DNA of 33,811 nt from Flavobacteriales bacterium UBA974 (GCA_002292405.1 DBBW01000025.1:78333-112143), one strand, 5' to 3'; numbered from the stretch's first letter, positions 24,106 to 33,502 are shown. Numbers and translations are program-made. The notes: generated by a model not told the origin, from the sequence alone.

Positions 24106-25302
24106 ATGAGAATATTTTTCTTTGTTATTTTAACAGTTTTGTTTTCAATTAATCTACCGGCCCAAATAGGTTCAGGTTGTGATGGTGCTAGATATAGATA
24201 TAGAATTTTTGATGACATTTCAGTAGATTATGACATCCCTTATGGAAGTAATATCTCAGCAAATGGAAGCAATATTTCATTGGTTATGGATATTTATCAG
24301 CCCGCAGGGGATTTTGTCACGAACAGGCCAGTTGTTGTTGTCGCGCATGGTGGTTTCTTTTTAGGTGGTTCTAATGATGGTTCAGACGTATTGCCTCTTT
24401 GTCAAGACTTGGCAAGAATGGGATATGTTGCCGTATCGATCAGCTATAGATTGGGCATCTCAAATTTCTTTGCCCTCGAATCCTCACTTCAAGAGGCTGT
24501 GGTTCGAGGTGTTCAAGATGCAAAAGCCGCGGTGCGATATCTGCGTAAAACATATACAGAAGATGGCAATACTTGGGGGATAGATCCTGAGAGAATAGTC
24601 TTGGGAGGGTCTTCTGCAGGAGGTTTTATAGCTGTTCATGCAGCCTATGTAGATGATTTGTCAGAAGTACCTTCTTCGGTAAATTTTAATGCGAACGGTT
24701 TATCAGGTGGGATAGAAGGGGATTCGGGATCTCCAGGATATTCCTCAGAACTGCTTTCAATATTTAGTATTTCTGGTGCAATAGGAGATGAAGCATGGAT
24801 TTCAGTAGGGAACATTCCCGTGGTAAGTACGCATGGAACAAATGATGGAACGGTTCCATTTGGAACAGGTTACGTTCAATTATCTGGTATAAATGTTACG
24901 ATCGTAGATGGTAGCGAGATTATTCACAATACAACATATTTGTTAGGAATTGACAATTGTCTCCATGTTTTCCCCGGAGCTGGTCATACTCCCCATGCGG
25001 CTTCCACTCAATATTACGATACAACTAGAGCTGTTACTGTAGGATTTACGAGTAGACAAGTGTGTCCTTTATACCCTCCTATTTGTGGATGGTATGATGT
25101 GGATTCCCCTCCTCCAATTGTAAATACTTGCCCAGCTGATATTGTTGCTGACGGAGTCATTACTGTAGCGGATATATTAGAAATTTTAGGTCAATTCGGT
25201 TGTGTGACCAACTGCTTTGCTGATGTTGATGATGACGGAACGATCACCGTTTCTGATGTGCTATTCGTTCTGGCCGTGTTTGGTGAACCTTGTCCCAATT
25301 AA
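24106..25302 (+). CDS. secreted alpha/beta-hydrolase (carboxylesterase-like) with dockerin-like tail
   Basis: This is a 398-residue protein with signal peptide MRIFFFVILTVLFSINLPAQ. The hydrolase domain has the oxyanion motif VAHGGFFLGG (79-88), nucleophile Ser170 in LGGSSAGG, Asp247 in THGTNDGTVP, and His294 in GAGHTPH. The HGG and GxSAGG combination is that of the hormone-sensitive-lipase/BD-FAE esterase type. The C-terminal ~55 residues form a dockerin-like EF-hand pair (GVITVADILEILGQFGC; ADVDDDGTITVSDVLFVLAVFGEPC). That tail matches those of the BNR protein and of the orphan remnant at 7613-7798. The enzyme is presumably extracellular or surface-held and acts on an unknown ester. Confidence 0.87.
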   Translation: MRIFFFVILTVLFSINLPAQIGSGCDGARYRYRIFDDISVDYDIPYGSNISANGSNISLVMDIYQPAGDFVTNRPVVVVAHGGFFLGGSNDGSDVLPLCQDLARMGYVAVSISYRLGISNFFALESSLQEAVVRGVQDAKAAVRYLRKTYTEDGNTWGIDPERIVLGGSSAGGFIAVHAAYVDDLSEVPSSVNFNANGLSGGIEGDSGSPGYSSELLSIFSISGAIGDEAWISVGNIPVVSTHGTNDGTVPFGTGYVQLSGINVTIVDGSEIIHNTTYLLGIDNCLHVFPGAGHTPHAASTQYYDTTRAVTVGFTSRQVCPLYPPICGWYDVDSPPPIVNTCPADIVADGVITVADILEILGQFGCVTNCFADVDDDGTITVSDVLFVLAVFGEPCPN

Positions 25303-25320
25303 CCTAGTCCAAGTCAAAAG

Positions 25321-26040
25321 ATGAAATTCGAGATTTGTGTAAGTACGCCTGTTGATGTAGCTATAGCTATTGAAGCAGGTGCGGATAGAGTTGAGCTTTG
25401 TGGACACTGGGAGTGCGGTGGACTTACTCCTACCTCAGCTTCTGTAAGAGCTAGTGCAAGCATAGGTATCCCTGTTAGGGCATTGATAAGACCTAGAGCC
25501 GGTAATTTTGTCTACAATGCTTCTGAAAAGGAATTAATGATAGCTGAAGCATTAGATTGCCTTGACGCAGGGGCGAAAATGATTGTAGTAGGAGGATTAG
25601 ATGAATCTGGAAATGTGGATGAGCACTTGCTTGAGATGCTATGCAAAAAGATATCCAGTGAAGTTGTGGTATTTCATAGGGCTCTAGATGTGTCAAACAA
25701 TCCTTTAGAGTCAGCGAAAGTTCTGCGAAATTTTGAAATTAATGTTGTCTTATCGAGCGGTGGGGCTCCGGCGGCAGGTTTGGGTATTGGATTACTTGGG
25801 GATCTTTCACAACTGGGATTGGAAGTTATAGCTGGAGGAGGTGTAAGACTAGAAGATGTTATAACATTAGGCGAAGTGGGAGTAGAAGCCGTTCATGCAT
25901 CTTGTCGATTAAAAACACTTTCTAATACATCGAATCATTTAGATGATGGTCTATTCGACTTGAGCACATATCCGGTAGATTTTGATAAAGCTGTTCAGCT
26001 AAGTGAGGAGGTACTAAAATGGAATGAAAATGAATTGTAA
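25321..26040 (+). CDS. cutC: CutC family protein
   Basis: This is a 239-residue TIM-barrel protein close to the usual CutC length. Recognisable segments are FEICVSTPVDVAIAIEAGADRVELC at the N-terminus, GGLTPT, the family motif IRPRAGNFVY (56-65), FHRALD, LSSGG and VIAGGGVRLEDV. CutC is annotated as copper homeostasis, but its direct role in copper handling is disputed. It begins 18 bp after the esterase gene and its last 17 bp overlap the start of the GH20 gene, so expression with the sugar hydrolase is likely. No copper exporter or regulator is nearby. Confidence 0.9.
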   Translation: MKFEICVSTPVDVAIAIEAGADRVELCGHWECGGLTPTSASVRASASIGIPVRALIRPRAGNFVYNASEKELMIAEALDCLDAGAKMIVVGGLDESGNVDEHLLEMLCKKISSEVVVFHRALDVSNNPLESAKVLRNFEINVVLSSGGAPAAGLGIGLLGDLSQLGLEVIAGGGVRLEDVITLGEVGVEAVHASCRLKTLSNTSNHLDDGLFDLSTYPVDFDKAVQLSEEVLKWNENEL

Positions 26041-28303
26041 GAGTTTTGGTATTTTTTTCGTGACGATATGTTCAATGTTCGTTTATATATCATGTTCCCG
26101 AAAATCACCTCACAGTATTCCAACTGGAGGAATCGAAGCTCTTATCCCGTTGCCTAAATCCGTGACTTTGATGGGGAACGTAGAGGATAGCAGGATGTTT
26201 TTTTCAGGTGAAGAATTAAGGATTCAAGGATTAGAAAACTTAGGCCCCACTGCAGAAGTGGTAGAATCCTGGTTAATGGGTGTGGGTGTTGAATTAAGAA
26301 AGGACTTTCCGACAAATGCGAATTTAGTCTTCGAGATTAAAGGCAATGAGGGAGATGAATCCTATGATTTAATTATTAAAAATGATGTTGTTCAGATCAT
26401 TGCGAATAGTGAGGTGGGGCTATTTCGTGGGTTTACTACTCTAAGGCAGATGATGCCTCATTCATGTGAGTATGGGGGATGTGTGAGCGGCTTTTTTCTT
26501 CCTGAAGTACTTGTTTCAGATTCTCCTGAATTTGAACATAGGGGATTGTTGTTGGATTGTTGTAGGCACTTTATGGATGTTGATTTTATTAAAAAAATGA
26601 TTGATAATCTTGCGCTGCACAAGATGAATGTGTTGCATTGGCATCTTACTGAGGATCAAGGTTGGCGTATAGAAATAGACGCTTATCCTCTTCTTACCGA
26701 AGTAGGTGCTTGGAGAACCGAGCTCGATGGAACGAAGCATGGAGGATATTATTCAAAGGAAGAGGTCAGAGATATTATTCAATATGCACAAAAAAGGCAT
26801 GTTGAGATCATCCCAGAGATTGAGTTGCCTGGTCATAGTCAGGCGGCACTTGCTTCATATCCATGGTTAGGATGCACAGGAGATCAACTAGAAGTAGCAA
26901 ATAAATGGGGTGTCTTTAAAGATATTTATTGTGCGGGCAATGACAGTACTATCGCTTTTTTAGAAGTCGTTTTAGATGAGGTATGTGAGCTTTTTCCTTC
27001 TGACAGGATTCATATTGGAGGGGATGAAGCCCCCAAAGTGAGGTGGCATAGCTGTGATAAGTGTCAGCAACGAATTAAAGAAAATGACTTAAAAGACGAG
27101 TATGAGCTACAGACTTGGTTTATTGAAAGGATAGGTAAATTTTTGGAGGGGAAAGGTAAGAGGATCATCGGTTGGGATGAGATTTTGGAGGGAGGTTTGC
27201 CTGAGGGTGCTATGGTCCAAAGCTGGCGAGGTATGGAAGGGGCCATTGAAGCGGTCTCCATTGGCACTGACGTAATCGTTTCTCCCACGAGTCATTGCTA
27301 TTTAGATTATCCCTTAAGTTCTACTAATCTTGAAGAAATATATAGCTTCCAACCACGCCCTGAGGGCACTTTAGATGGGCCAGGTAGAATATTAGGCGGT
27401 GAGTGCAATATGTGGACTGAAAGAGCTCCCCAAGATTTGGTTGAGTCTAAGGTGTTTCCGAGAGCTATAGGGCTTGCAGAGGTTCTTTGGTCTGGTCCAG
27501 AATTTACGGGTGCTTCTGACGCATACTCGAACTTCATCAAGCGGCTTGAGCTCCATTTAGATCGACTTTCTATTCTAAAAGTGGACTATGGAATGGAATC
27601 CGTACCTGTTACTTTATCCTTGGCAGTTCAATCTGAAAAACTCTACGCGAAACTCACCCCATCAGCTGAATATATCATGGGTTATACACATTTTAATGGA
27701 GATAGCGTTTTGTTAGGTAAATCTATCGAAGTCGAAAGCCATGGAACAATTAGTGCTTCTATCAATTACCGAGGACGAAAATTACCTAGACGTGAGGAGT
27801 TTTTCGTTGACGGTCACGCTGGTGTATTCCACCCCATAGAACTAGGATTTACGCCGAGTCCATATTACACTGGTGGTGGAGATTTCGCACTTGCTGATGG
27901 TAGGATAGGATCTCTTGGATTTCACGACGGTGTTTGGCAAGCAGTACAAGGAGAGGATGTTATTGCAATCGTAGATCTCGAGAAAGTCATAGAAATTGAT
28001 TCAATTTTCTCTAACTTTTATCGATATCAAGACGCATGGATTTTCACTCCTACATACGTAGAATTCTCCGCTTCAATTGATGGAGATCATTATGAAGTCA
28101 TAGCTCAAAAGGAGTTCAAATCCGCAACTTTAAAGAACGATGCTCAAGATATCGTAACAGTAAATTCCGGAAAGTTAATGGGTATTCGTGCCAGATATAT
28201 CAAGATGAGAGCGGTTAATTCTGGACTTTGCCCAGACTGGCATGCCGCAGCAACAGAGCCGACATGGCTTTTCTGTGACGAAATTATAATTAGGGCGAAG
28301 TAG
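26024..28303 (+). CDS. GH20 beta-N-acetylhexosaminidase, lipoprotein
   Basis: This is a 759-residue protein. The N-terminus MKMNCKSFGIFFVTICSMFVYISC ends in a lipobox with Cys24, so a lipid-anchored protein is expected; ATGs at 26024 and 26030 are both possible. A GH20b-like domain covers ~40-165. The catalytic barrel starts at RGLLLDCCRHFMDVDFIKK and includes MNVLHWHLTEDQGWRIEI and the catalytic Asp334-Glu335 pair in HIGGDEAPKV. Further active-site segments are QSWRG and GGECNMWTE. The last ~200 residues form a beta-sandwich C-terminal region with a discoidin-like look (GRIGSLGFHDGVWQAVQG, RYIKMRAVNSG). It removes terminal GlcNAc or GalNAc from glycans or chitin oligomers. Its 3' end overlaps that of the convergent GH2 gene by 14 bp. 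Confidence 0.93.
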   Translation: MKMNCKSFGIFFVTICSMFVYISCSRKSPHSIPTGGIEALIPLPKSVTLMGNVEDSRMFFSGEELRIQGLENLGPTAEVVESWLMGVGVELRKDFPTNANLVFEIKGNEGDESYDLIIKNDVVQIIANSEVGLFRGFTTLRQMMPHSCEYGGCVSGFFLPEVLVSDSPEFEHRGLLLDCCRHFMDVDFIKKMIDNLALHKMNVLHWHLTEDQGWRIEIDAYPLLTEVGAWRTELDGTKHGGYYSKEEVRDIIQYAQKRHVEIIPEIELPGHSQAALASYPWLGCTGDQLEVANKWGVFKDIYCAGNDSTIAFLEVVLDEVCELFPSDRIHIGGDEAPKVRWHSCDKCQQRIKENDLKDEYELQTWFIERIGKFLEGKGKRIIGWDEILEGGLPEGAMVQSWRGMEGAIEAVSIGTDVIVSPTSHCYLDYPLSSTNLEEIYSFQPRPEGTLDGPGRILGGECNMWTERAPQDLVESKVFPRAIGLAEVLWSGPEFTGASDAYSNFIKRLELHLDRLSILKVDYGMESVPVTLSLAVQSEKLYAKLTPSAEYIMGYTHFNGDSVLLGKSIEVESHGTISASINYRGRKLPRREEFFVDGHAGVFHPIELGFTPSPYYTGGGDFALADGRIGSLGFHDGVWQAVQGEDVIAIVDLEKVIEIDSIFSNFYRYQDAWIFTPTYVEFSASIDGDHYEVIAQKEFKSATLKNDAQDIVTVNSGKLMGIRARYIKMRAVNSGLCPDWHAAATEPTWLFCDEIIIRAK

Positions 28304-30935
28304 TTTTCATAACGTTATTTAAACTGATGGCTTGAACAAATAAATCTTTTGATTTTAATTTGGAAGCACCTCCTACAAAAAGTTCAGGAGCCCAAGCCCT
28401 GATAGAGTAAGGTGTAAATTTTATGATTCGTCTTTCTCCAGGAAGTAGGTCAAATCCGTTCATTTCGAAGTTCCCAGGAGTTGTAGCTGTAAGTTGCACA
28501 TCTTTAGTGAAAGCGATTGAGCTTACTTCATAAAGCACGAATTCGCTGTCTTTATTTCCTCCGGTAAACGGTTTTACAATTACAGGAACGTCTTCGAGTT
28601 TAAGCTCTTTAGGTCGGGCGGCAAAGACAGTTGCGTTCGCTTTGGTTGGACAAGTTTGAGGGTTTTCACACGTGTCGTCTATCCATGAGAGTTGCACAAA
28701 GGAACGAGTGGGGTCGATGTTTTTTCTGTTATTGTTGTAGGGGACATTGTCAAGGGATATCCATTGTGCTTTTCCAGGTGTGAGATTTAATGGATGTTCG
28801 GACATGTATGCCACCGTGCCATCAAAGTTTACTACTGATACGAGAACTGTACCTGGGATTTGTATTTCACCATGTATGCTTGGATTAGCTACTACCCCAA
28901 TTTCTAAACGGGGCTTCCTTCCTAGATGATTCCACTTTCCATACAGTAGCGTGGGTGCGAAGGCCTTCTTTAATTCATGGTGAAGAAGTTTCCACTTTCC
29001 GTGAGCGTCTATAGAAGACCATGATGCTACCGGCCAACAATCATTTAATTGCCAAATCAAAGAGCCAGAACAAAAATCCTGATTGAGTCTTGCAGCTCTT
29101 ACACCATCTGAGATTCCTTTAGCTTGAACAACTTGAGTGATATACGCCCACTCTTCGTAAGAATACCCATCTGAGAAATCGCCATAAGAACTCTCCAAGT
29201 ATTTATCAATGATTGCAAACCCCCGACTGTGTTTCTCGTGAGCAATCACATCGGAGGAAAATCGGTCTAAAGTGTCAGATATTACTACCGTTTCCCATGT
29301 TGAACGTTCTGGAAAACTTTGAAAACCAAACTCACTCATAAATCGGGGTATTCGAGTCCAAAGAGAATCGAATGAATACCCGTCATGCCATATCCCCCAA
29401 TCGTGAGCATCACCACGGTTCTTAAAATCTGGGTCGCCCCTACCAAGTAGGGGTGAGGAAGGCCAGTATGGAGCGTCGGCGTATAAACTGACAGTGGATG
29501 GTAGGATGTCTTCGAAAATATCGGAGTAGGCTTTCTCTTTCGTAATGATTTCTTTTTCGGAAAGCCCGTCTTTCCACCCCCACCTTTGCCATCCTTCACT
29601 CACTTCGTTATTGCCACACCACATGGCGAGAGAGGGGTGGTGTCTAAGTCGAAGGATTTGGTCTAAAGCCTCATGTTCAATAGATTCAAGAAACGCCTCG
29701 TTTCCAGGATACATAGCGCAAGCAAACATAAAATCTTGCCAAACCAGAACCCCCATCTCGTCGCAAGCCTCCATGAAATTGTCCGAGGCATAATTTCCAC
29801 CACCCCAAACCCTCAAGGTGTTCATGTTTGCTGCGACAGCGTTTCTAACGATCGCTTTTTCTTCTAATGAGCTGATTCTGGATTTAATTATGTCAGCTGG
29901 GACAACATTAGCTCCTCCTGCGAAAAATGGTACATTGTTGAGAATCCATTGGAATTTAGCGCCTTTATCATCTTCAGAAGTGTCTAGTTTGAGGGTTCTA
30001 ATACCTACTGTTTTTTTCTCTAGAGCCAGTATACCATTTTCCCCAACGGCGACTACTTCGAGTTTGTGTAAAGAAGGTTTTCCTAAATCGTGCGTCCACC
30101 ATAAATCAGCATTTTCAATGGTGAATGGTGATGTTATAACCCCAGGAATTTTACTAAAACTTTCTGAAGCGACAACGGTACCACTTTCATTCGTCAGAGC
30201 CCACCTTAAAACTACAGCCTCGCTTAAATCTCCTGAGATATCCCACTTCACAAAGCCCTTAGCAGTGGACCCATAAATAGTGTCAGTTACAAGTGTGAGA
30301 TTGTCAATGTAAATATTTTCCTCAGACCGACTCTTCGCAAGTTCAATTCGCCCCACAGAAAAGTCAATAAGTTTCAATGCCCAATCCCAACCATATGCAA
30401 ATTGTGGAGTTCTATGCTGTTCCACACTCCCCGTTTTATTTACAGAGTAAGTAGGCGATTCAAAATTAAAAGTAAAAATATTGTCGTTAGATTTTAAGGA
30501 CGATTTTAGACTGTACGCCCAATTTCTAAAAGCGTTGTTCGTTTCACCAAGTACAACTCCGTTTAAGGTTATACTACAATACAGCTGTACATCTTGAAGG
30601 ATGAGTAAGTCGTAATCTTCAATGTTTTCTAGCGCATCAAATGGATCCGAAGTGAAAACCCAGTCCATTTCACTTACCCACTGCACTGAATCTTCATTTG
30701 TTCCAATAAAAGGATCTGGAATCACTGAACTCCTTAGTAGTGAATTGTACAAACTCCCAGGCAACCATCCTGGAACTGAAATTTCTGTGGAATCAAGACA
30801 CTTCCAGGTTCCGTGAATAGGAAGGCTTTTTTGGGCTGAAAAATTGTTTGAGTAAAGTGGCGAAAGTGACGCACACAAAATAAATAGAACGGGAAATATT
30901 TTTTTCACACTGCAAATTACATAACTCTTGTCCAT
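28290..30935 (-). CDS. GH2 beta-mannosidase
   Basis: This is an 881-residue protein from the ATG at 30933-30935, whose product starts MDKSYVICSVKK followed by a hydrophobic signal segment (IFPVLFILCASLSPLYS). The longer frame to 31094 runs through the opposite-strand gene and is rejected. Domain order is GH2 sugar-binding domain (~40-205; WVSEMDWVF, FAYGWDWA), immunoglobulin-like domain (~206-315), and TIM barrel (FFAGGANVVPAD, LRVWGGGNY, LVWQDFMFACAMYPG). Acid/base Glu444 lies in MWCGNNEVSEGW and nucleophile Glu535 in RFMSEFGFQSFPE. These motifs are those of beta-mannosidases rather than beta-galactosidases. C-terminal beta domains complete it. It cleaves terminal beta-1,4-mannose. With GH20 it could act on N-glycan cores or mannan-type oligosaccharides (inference). 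Confidence 0.92.
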   Translation of the reverse strand: MDKSYVICSVKKIFPVLFILCASLSPLYSNNFSAQKSLPIHGTWKCLDSTEISVPGWLPGSLYNSLLRSSVIPDPFIGTNEDSVQWVSEMDWVFTSDPFDALENIEDYDLLILQDVQLYCSITLNGVVLGETNNAFRNWAYSLKSSLKSNDNIFTFNFESPTYSVNKTGSVEQHRTPQFAYGWDWALKLIDFSVGRIELAKSRSEENIYIDNLTLVTDTIYGSTAKGFVKWDISGDLSEAVVLRWALTNESGTVVASESFSKIPGVITSPFTIENADLWWTHDLGKPSLHKLEVVAVGENGILALEKKTVGIRTLKLDTSEDDKGAKFQWILNNVPFFAGGANVVPADIIKSRISSLEEKAIVRNAVAANMNTLRVWGGGNYASDNFMEACDEMGVLVWQDFMFACAMYPGNEAFLESIEHEALDQILRLRHHPSLAMWCGNNEVSEGWQRWGWKDGLSEKEIITKEKAYSDIFEDILPSTVSLYADAPYWPSSPLLGRGDPDFKNRGDAHDWGIWHDGYSFDSLWTRIPRFMSEFGFQSFPERSTWETVVISDTLDRFSSDVIAHEKHSRGFAIIDKYLESSYGDFSDGYSYEEWAYITQVVQAKGISDGVRAARLNQDFCSGSLIWQLNDCWPVASWSSIDAHGKWKLLHHELKKAFAPTLLYGKWNHLGRKPRLEIGVVANPSIHGEIQIPGTVLVSVVNFDGTVAYMSEHPLNLTPGKAQWISLDNVPYNNNRKNIDPTRSFVQLSWIDDTCENPQTCPTKANATVFAARPKELKLEDVPVIVKPFTGGNKDSEFVLYEVSSIAFTKDVQLTATTPGNFEMNGFDLLPGERRIIKFTPYSIRAWAPELFVGGASKLKSKDLFVQAISLNNVMKTTSP

Positions 30936-30942
30936 GTTGCTG

Positions 30943-30950
30943 TATCTTAG
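30943..30950 (+). promoter_or_regulatory. possible -7 box TATCTTAG in the 19-bp divergent gap
   Basis: It lies 4 nt before the ATG of the GH13 gene at 30955, in the short stretch separating two divergent start codons. The match to TAnnTTTG is imperfect. Confidence 0.3.
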
Positions 30951-30954
30951 TGTT

Positions 30955-33432
30955 ATGAGGACACTTTCTCTGGTTATTGCTTTTACGTTTTTATGTTTCG
31001 AGTTTAGTGTCAAAGCACAAACGCCTATCATTTCAGATCCTCCATCTGGAACCCTTGACGGTGTAAACATTCTATCGGGTACGTCTGTTATCATTCAGCT
31101 TCGATCACCCAGTAAACAATATGTTTATCTTAAAGGTGATTTTAATTCATTCTCGGAAAATGCAAATAGTTTGATGAAGATTTCAGCTGATGGAAACAGG
31201 CATTGGTTACAAATCAACAATCTTAGTCCGGGTACATATTACAGATATTTCTTTTTAGTTGAAGGTGAACTTGAGATTGGTGATCCATATTCTGAACTCA
31301 TTTTAGATCCATGGAATGATGGCTATATTCCACAAGTGAATTTTCCCGGAATGCCTCAGTATCCCACGGGTATTGCTTCCGTCCCGATTGGTACATTTAG
31401 AACGGATAACCCATATTTTCTTTGGACTGATTATAACTTTCAAAAGCCATCACAAGATGAGTTGGTTATTTATGAGTGTCTCGTCAGAGATTTTGATTCT
31501 GGATCAGTGTATCAAGATTTAATAAATAGGCTTGATTATCTTGAGTATATGGGTTTCAATGCTATTGAACTTATGCCTGTAAGCGAGTTCGAAGGGAATT
31601 CAAGTTGGGGTTATAACCCAAACTTCAGATTTGCTCCGGATAAATATTACGGACCTAAGTCTAAGCTGAAAGAGTTTGTAAATAGATGTCACGCAAAAGG
31701 AATTGCAGTAATTCTAGATGTTGTTCCTAACCATAGTTTCGGAACAGATCCACTTGTGAGATTATATCAAGATGAAAACGGGATTGTTTCTGAAGATAAT
31801 CCTTGGTTTAATAGCTACGCAATGCATCCCTTCAGTCCTGGTTATGATTTCAATCATGAAGATGGTTGGGTTAGGGAATATTGGAAGAGGGTATTTGACT
31901 TTTGGCTTTCAGAATATCACATAGACGGATATAGAGTGGATTTGAGTAAGGGTATAACCCAAGTAAACAGTGGAAGTAATGTGAATTTATGGAATCAATA
32001 CGATCAAAGCCGTATCGATATTTTATTTGATTATTACAGTGATATTCAATCTAATCACCCAGGTACTTATGTGATCTTAGAGCATCTTGGAAACAATGAT
32101 GAGGAGAAATCATTGGCTGACGGAGGATTTATAATTTGGGGTAAGATGACCTATGGTTTCTCTCAAAGTTCCATGGGATATAGTGGTGATTTTAACTATG
32201 GTTCATGGCAGAATCGTGGGTATAACTACCCTAACCTCATTACCTATATGGAGTCACATGATGAAGAGCGTATCGCTTATGATTTGCAGCTTTTCGGAAA
32301 TTCTGCAGGCGATTACGATACTAAGGAGTTCAGTACTTCTATGGATAGGCTTAAAATGACAAATGCTTTTTTGCTTTCTATTCCAGGACCTAAAATGATT
32401 TGGCAATGGTCAGAATTGGGATACGACTTAAGTATTTTTGATTGTGGAGATGGAACATCTTCAGAAGATTGTAAGCTATCTGAAAAACCTGATAGATGGA
32501 CCGATTTAGAAGTCCCAGAGAGGCTTTCCCTTGCCAAAACCATCTCAGCTTTAGCTCACCTTAAGCAAGAACAATCGGTATTTACTACATATGATTACAA
32601 TCTAGATTGCAGTGGAACCGGAAAAATTATACATCTTTATTCTCCCGAACAAAATGCCGTTTTAATTGGTAATTTTGATGTCGTTCCTCTCGATATTACC
32701 CCTAGTTTCCCATACATTGGGACTTGGTATGATTATTTTTCCGGACTAAGTTTTTCAGTGAATGACCTAGCGACGTCATTTTATCTTGAACCTGGTGAAT
32801 GGCACCTCTACTTAGACACCCCGCTCCCAATACCAGACACTAACGGAAATTTCCCCATACTAACTAATTCAGGATGCATGGATCCCAATGCGGAGAATTT
32901 CGATCCTGTAGCAGAGTTCGATAACGGTACGTGCCAATATATTACTACTCTTCATCTTGATATGGGAGAATTTGACCCTGCCCCTGAAGGGCCTCACATT
33001 GCTGGATCATTCCAAAACTGGGTTCCATCCTCAACCCCACTGACCTTAGAAGCTGATGGGACGTATTCAGTTGAAGTGATTGCTGTTGTAGGTACTCAGG
33101 TCGATTATAAATTCATTAATGGAAATGCTTGGGGTGAAGAAGAAACAGTCCCTCCGGCTTGCGGTGCCAATAATGGATTAGGTGGTTACAATAGATTTTT
33201 CATAGTAGACCCATCTATTTTAGAAGTGCCGATACATTGTTTTTCTTTATGCAATGTGTGTGGAGATCCAGGCTATTGTGGGCCAGGCACTTATTGGGAT
33301 CAGGAATCAACACTTTGTTTGCCAGATGACTCTTTAGGTGGTGTTTGTCCGGAAGATCTAGATGAAGATGGAATGGTCGCAGTGGGGGATTTATTACTGC
33401 TTCTTTCTGCCTTTGCAACACTTTGTAATTAA
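30955..33432 (+). CDS. secreted GH13 alpha-amylase-family enzyme with starch-binding-like and dockerin-like C-terminal modules
   Basis: This is an 825-residue protein. The ATG at 30955 is chosen because it begins the signal peptide MRTLSLVIAFTFLCFEFSVKAQ. An E-set/CBM48-like domain (~35-120; YVYLKGDFNSF) precedes the GH13 barrel. The four conserved regions are DVVPNH (255-260), GYRVDLSKG with nucleophile Asp329, VILEHLG with acid Glu376, and ESHDEER with His435-Asp436. A short Cys module common in Flavobacteriales (GCMDPNAENFDPVAEFDNGTC) follows the barrel. A second carbohydrate-binding-like beta domain (IAGSFQNWVPSSTPLTLEADG, YKFINGNAWGEEE) comes next. The end (CPEDLDEDGMVAVGDLLLLLSAF) is a single dockerin-like repeat. 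The expected activity is on alpha-glucans; hydrolysis or branching cannot be decided. It is divergent from the beta-mannosidase gene with start codons 19 bp apart. Confidence 0.9.
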   Translation: MRTLSLVIAFTFLCFEFSVKAQTPIISDPPSGTLDGVNILSGTSVIIQLRSPSKQYVYLKGDFNSFSENANSLMKISADGNRHWLQINNLSPGTYYRYFFLVEGELEIGDPYSELILDPWNDGYIPQVNFPGMPQYPTGIASVPIGTFRTDNPYFLWTDYNFQKPSQDELVIYECLVRDFDSGSVYQDLINRLDYLEYMGFNAIELMPVSEFEGNSSWGYNPNFRFAPDKYYGPKSKLKEFVNRCHAKGIAVILDVVPNHSFGTDPLVRLYQDENGIVSEDNPWFNSYAMHPFSPGYDFNHEDGWVREYWKRVFDFWLSEYHIDGYRVDLSKGITQVNSGSNVNLWNQYDQSRIDILFDYYSDIQSNHPGTYVILEHLGNNDEEKSLADGGFIIWGKMTYGFSQSSMGYSGDFNYGSWQNRGYNYPNLITYMESHDEERIAYDLQLFGNSAGDYDTKEFSTSMDRLKMTNAFLLSIPGPKMIWQWSELGYDLSIFDCGDGTSSEDCKLSEKPDRWTDLEVPERLSLAKTISALAHLKQEQSVFTTYDYNLDCSGTGKIIHLYSPEQNAVLIGNFDVVPLDITPSFPYIGTWYDYFSGLSFSVNDLATSFYLEPGEWHLYLDTPLPIPDTNGNFPILTNSGCMDPNAENFDPVAEFDNGTCQYITTLHLDMGEFDPAPEGPHIAGSFQNWVPSSTPLTLEADGTYSVEVIAVVGTQVDYKFINGNAWGEEETVPPACGANNGLGGYNRFFIVDPSILEVPIHCFSLCNVCGDPGYCGPGTYWDQESTLCLPDDSLGGVCPEDLDEDGMVAVGDLLLLLSAFATLCN

Positions 33433-33446
33433 TTTTACTTTTCATG

Positions 33447-33476
33447 TTGTATGAGTTTGAATCCTCACTATATTTG
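33447..33476 (+). promoter_or_regulatory. Bacteroidota promoter of rpsT
   Basis: TTG (33447-33449), 19 nt, then TATATTTG (33469-33476) is an exact match to TTG-N19-TAnnTTTG, 26 nt before the rpsT ATG. AAAGGAAAAAG just before the ATG is a reasonable ribosome-binding site. Confidence 0.8.
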
Positions 33477-33502
33477 CACCCCTGATATTTTAAAGGAAAA
33501 AG

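Noticed and set aside
30936..31094. N-terminal extension of the beta-mannosidase frame to 31094
   Set aside because: It runs through the signal-peptide coding region of the opposite-strand GH13 gene. The Met at 30935 gives a signal peptide of its own.
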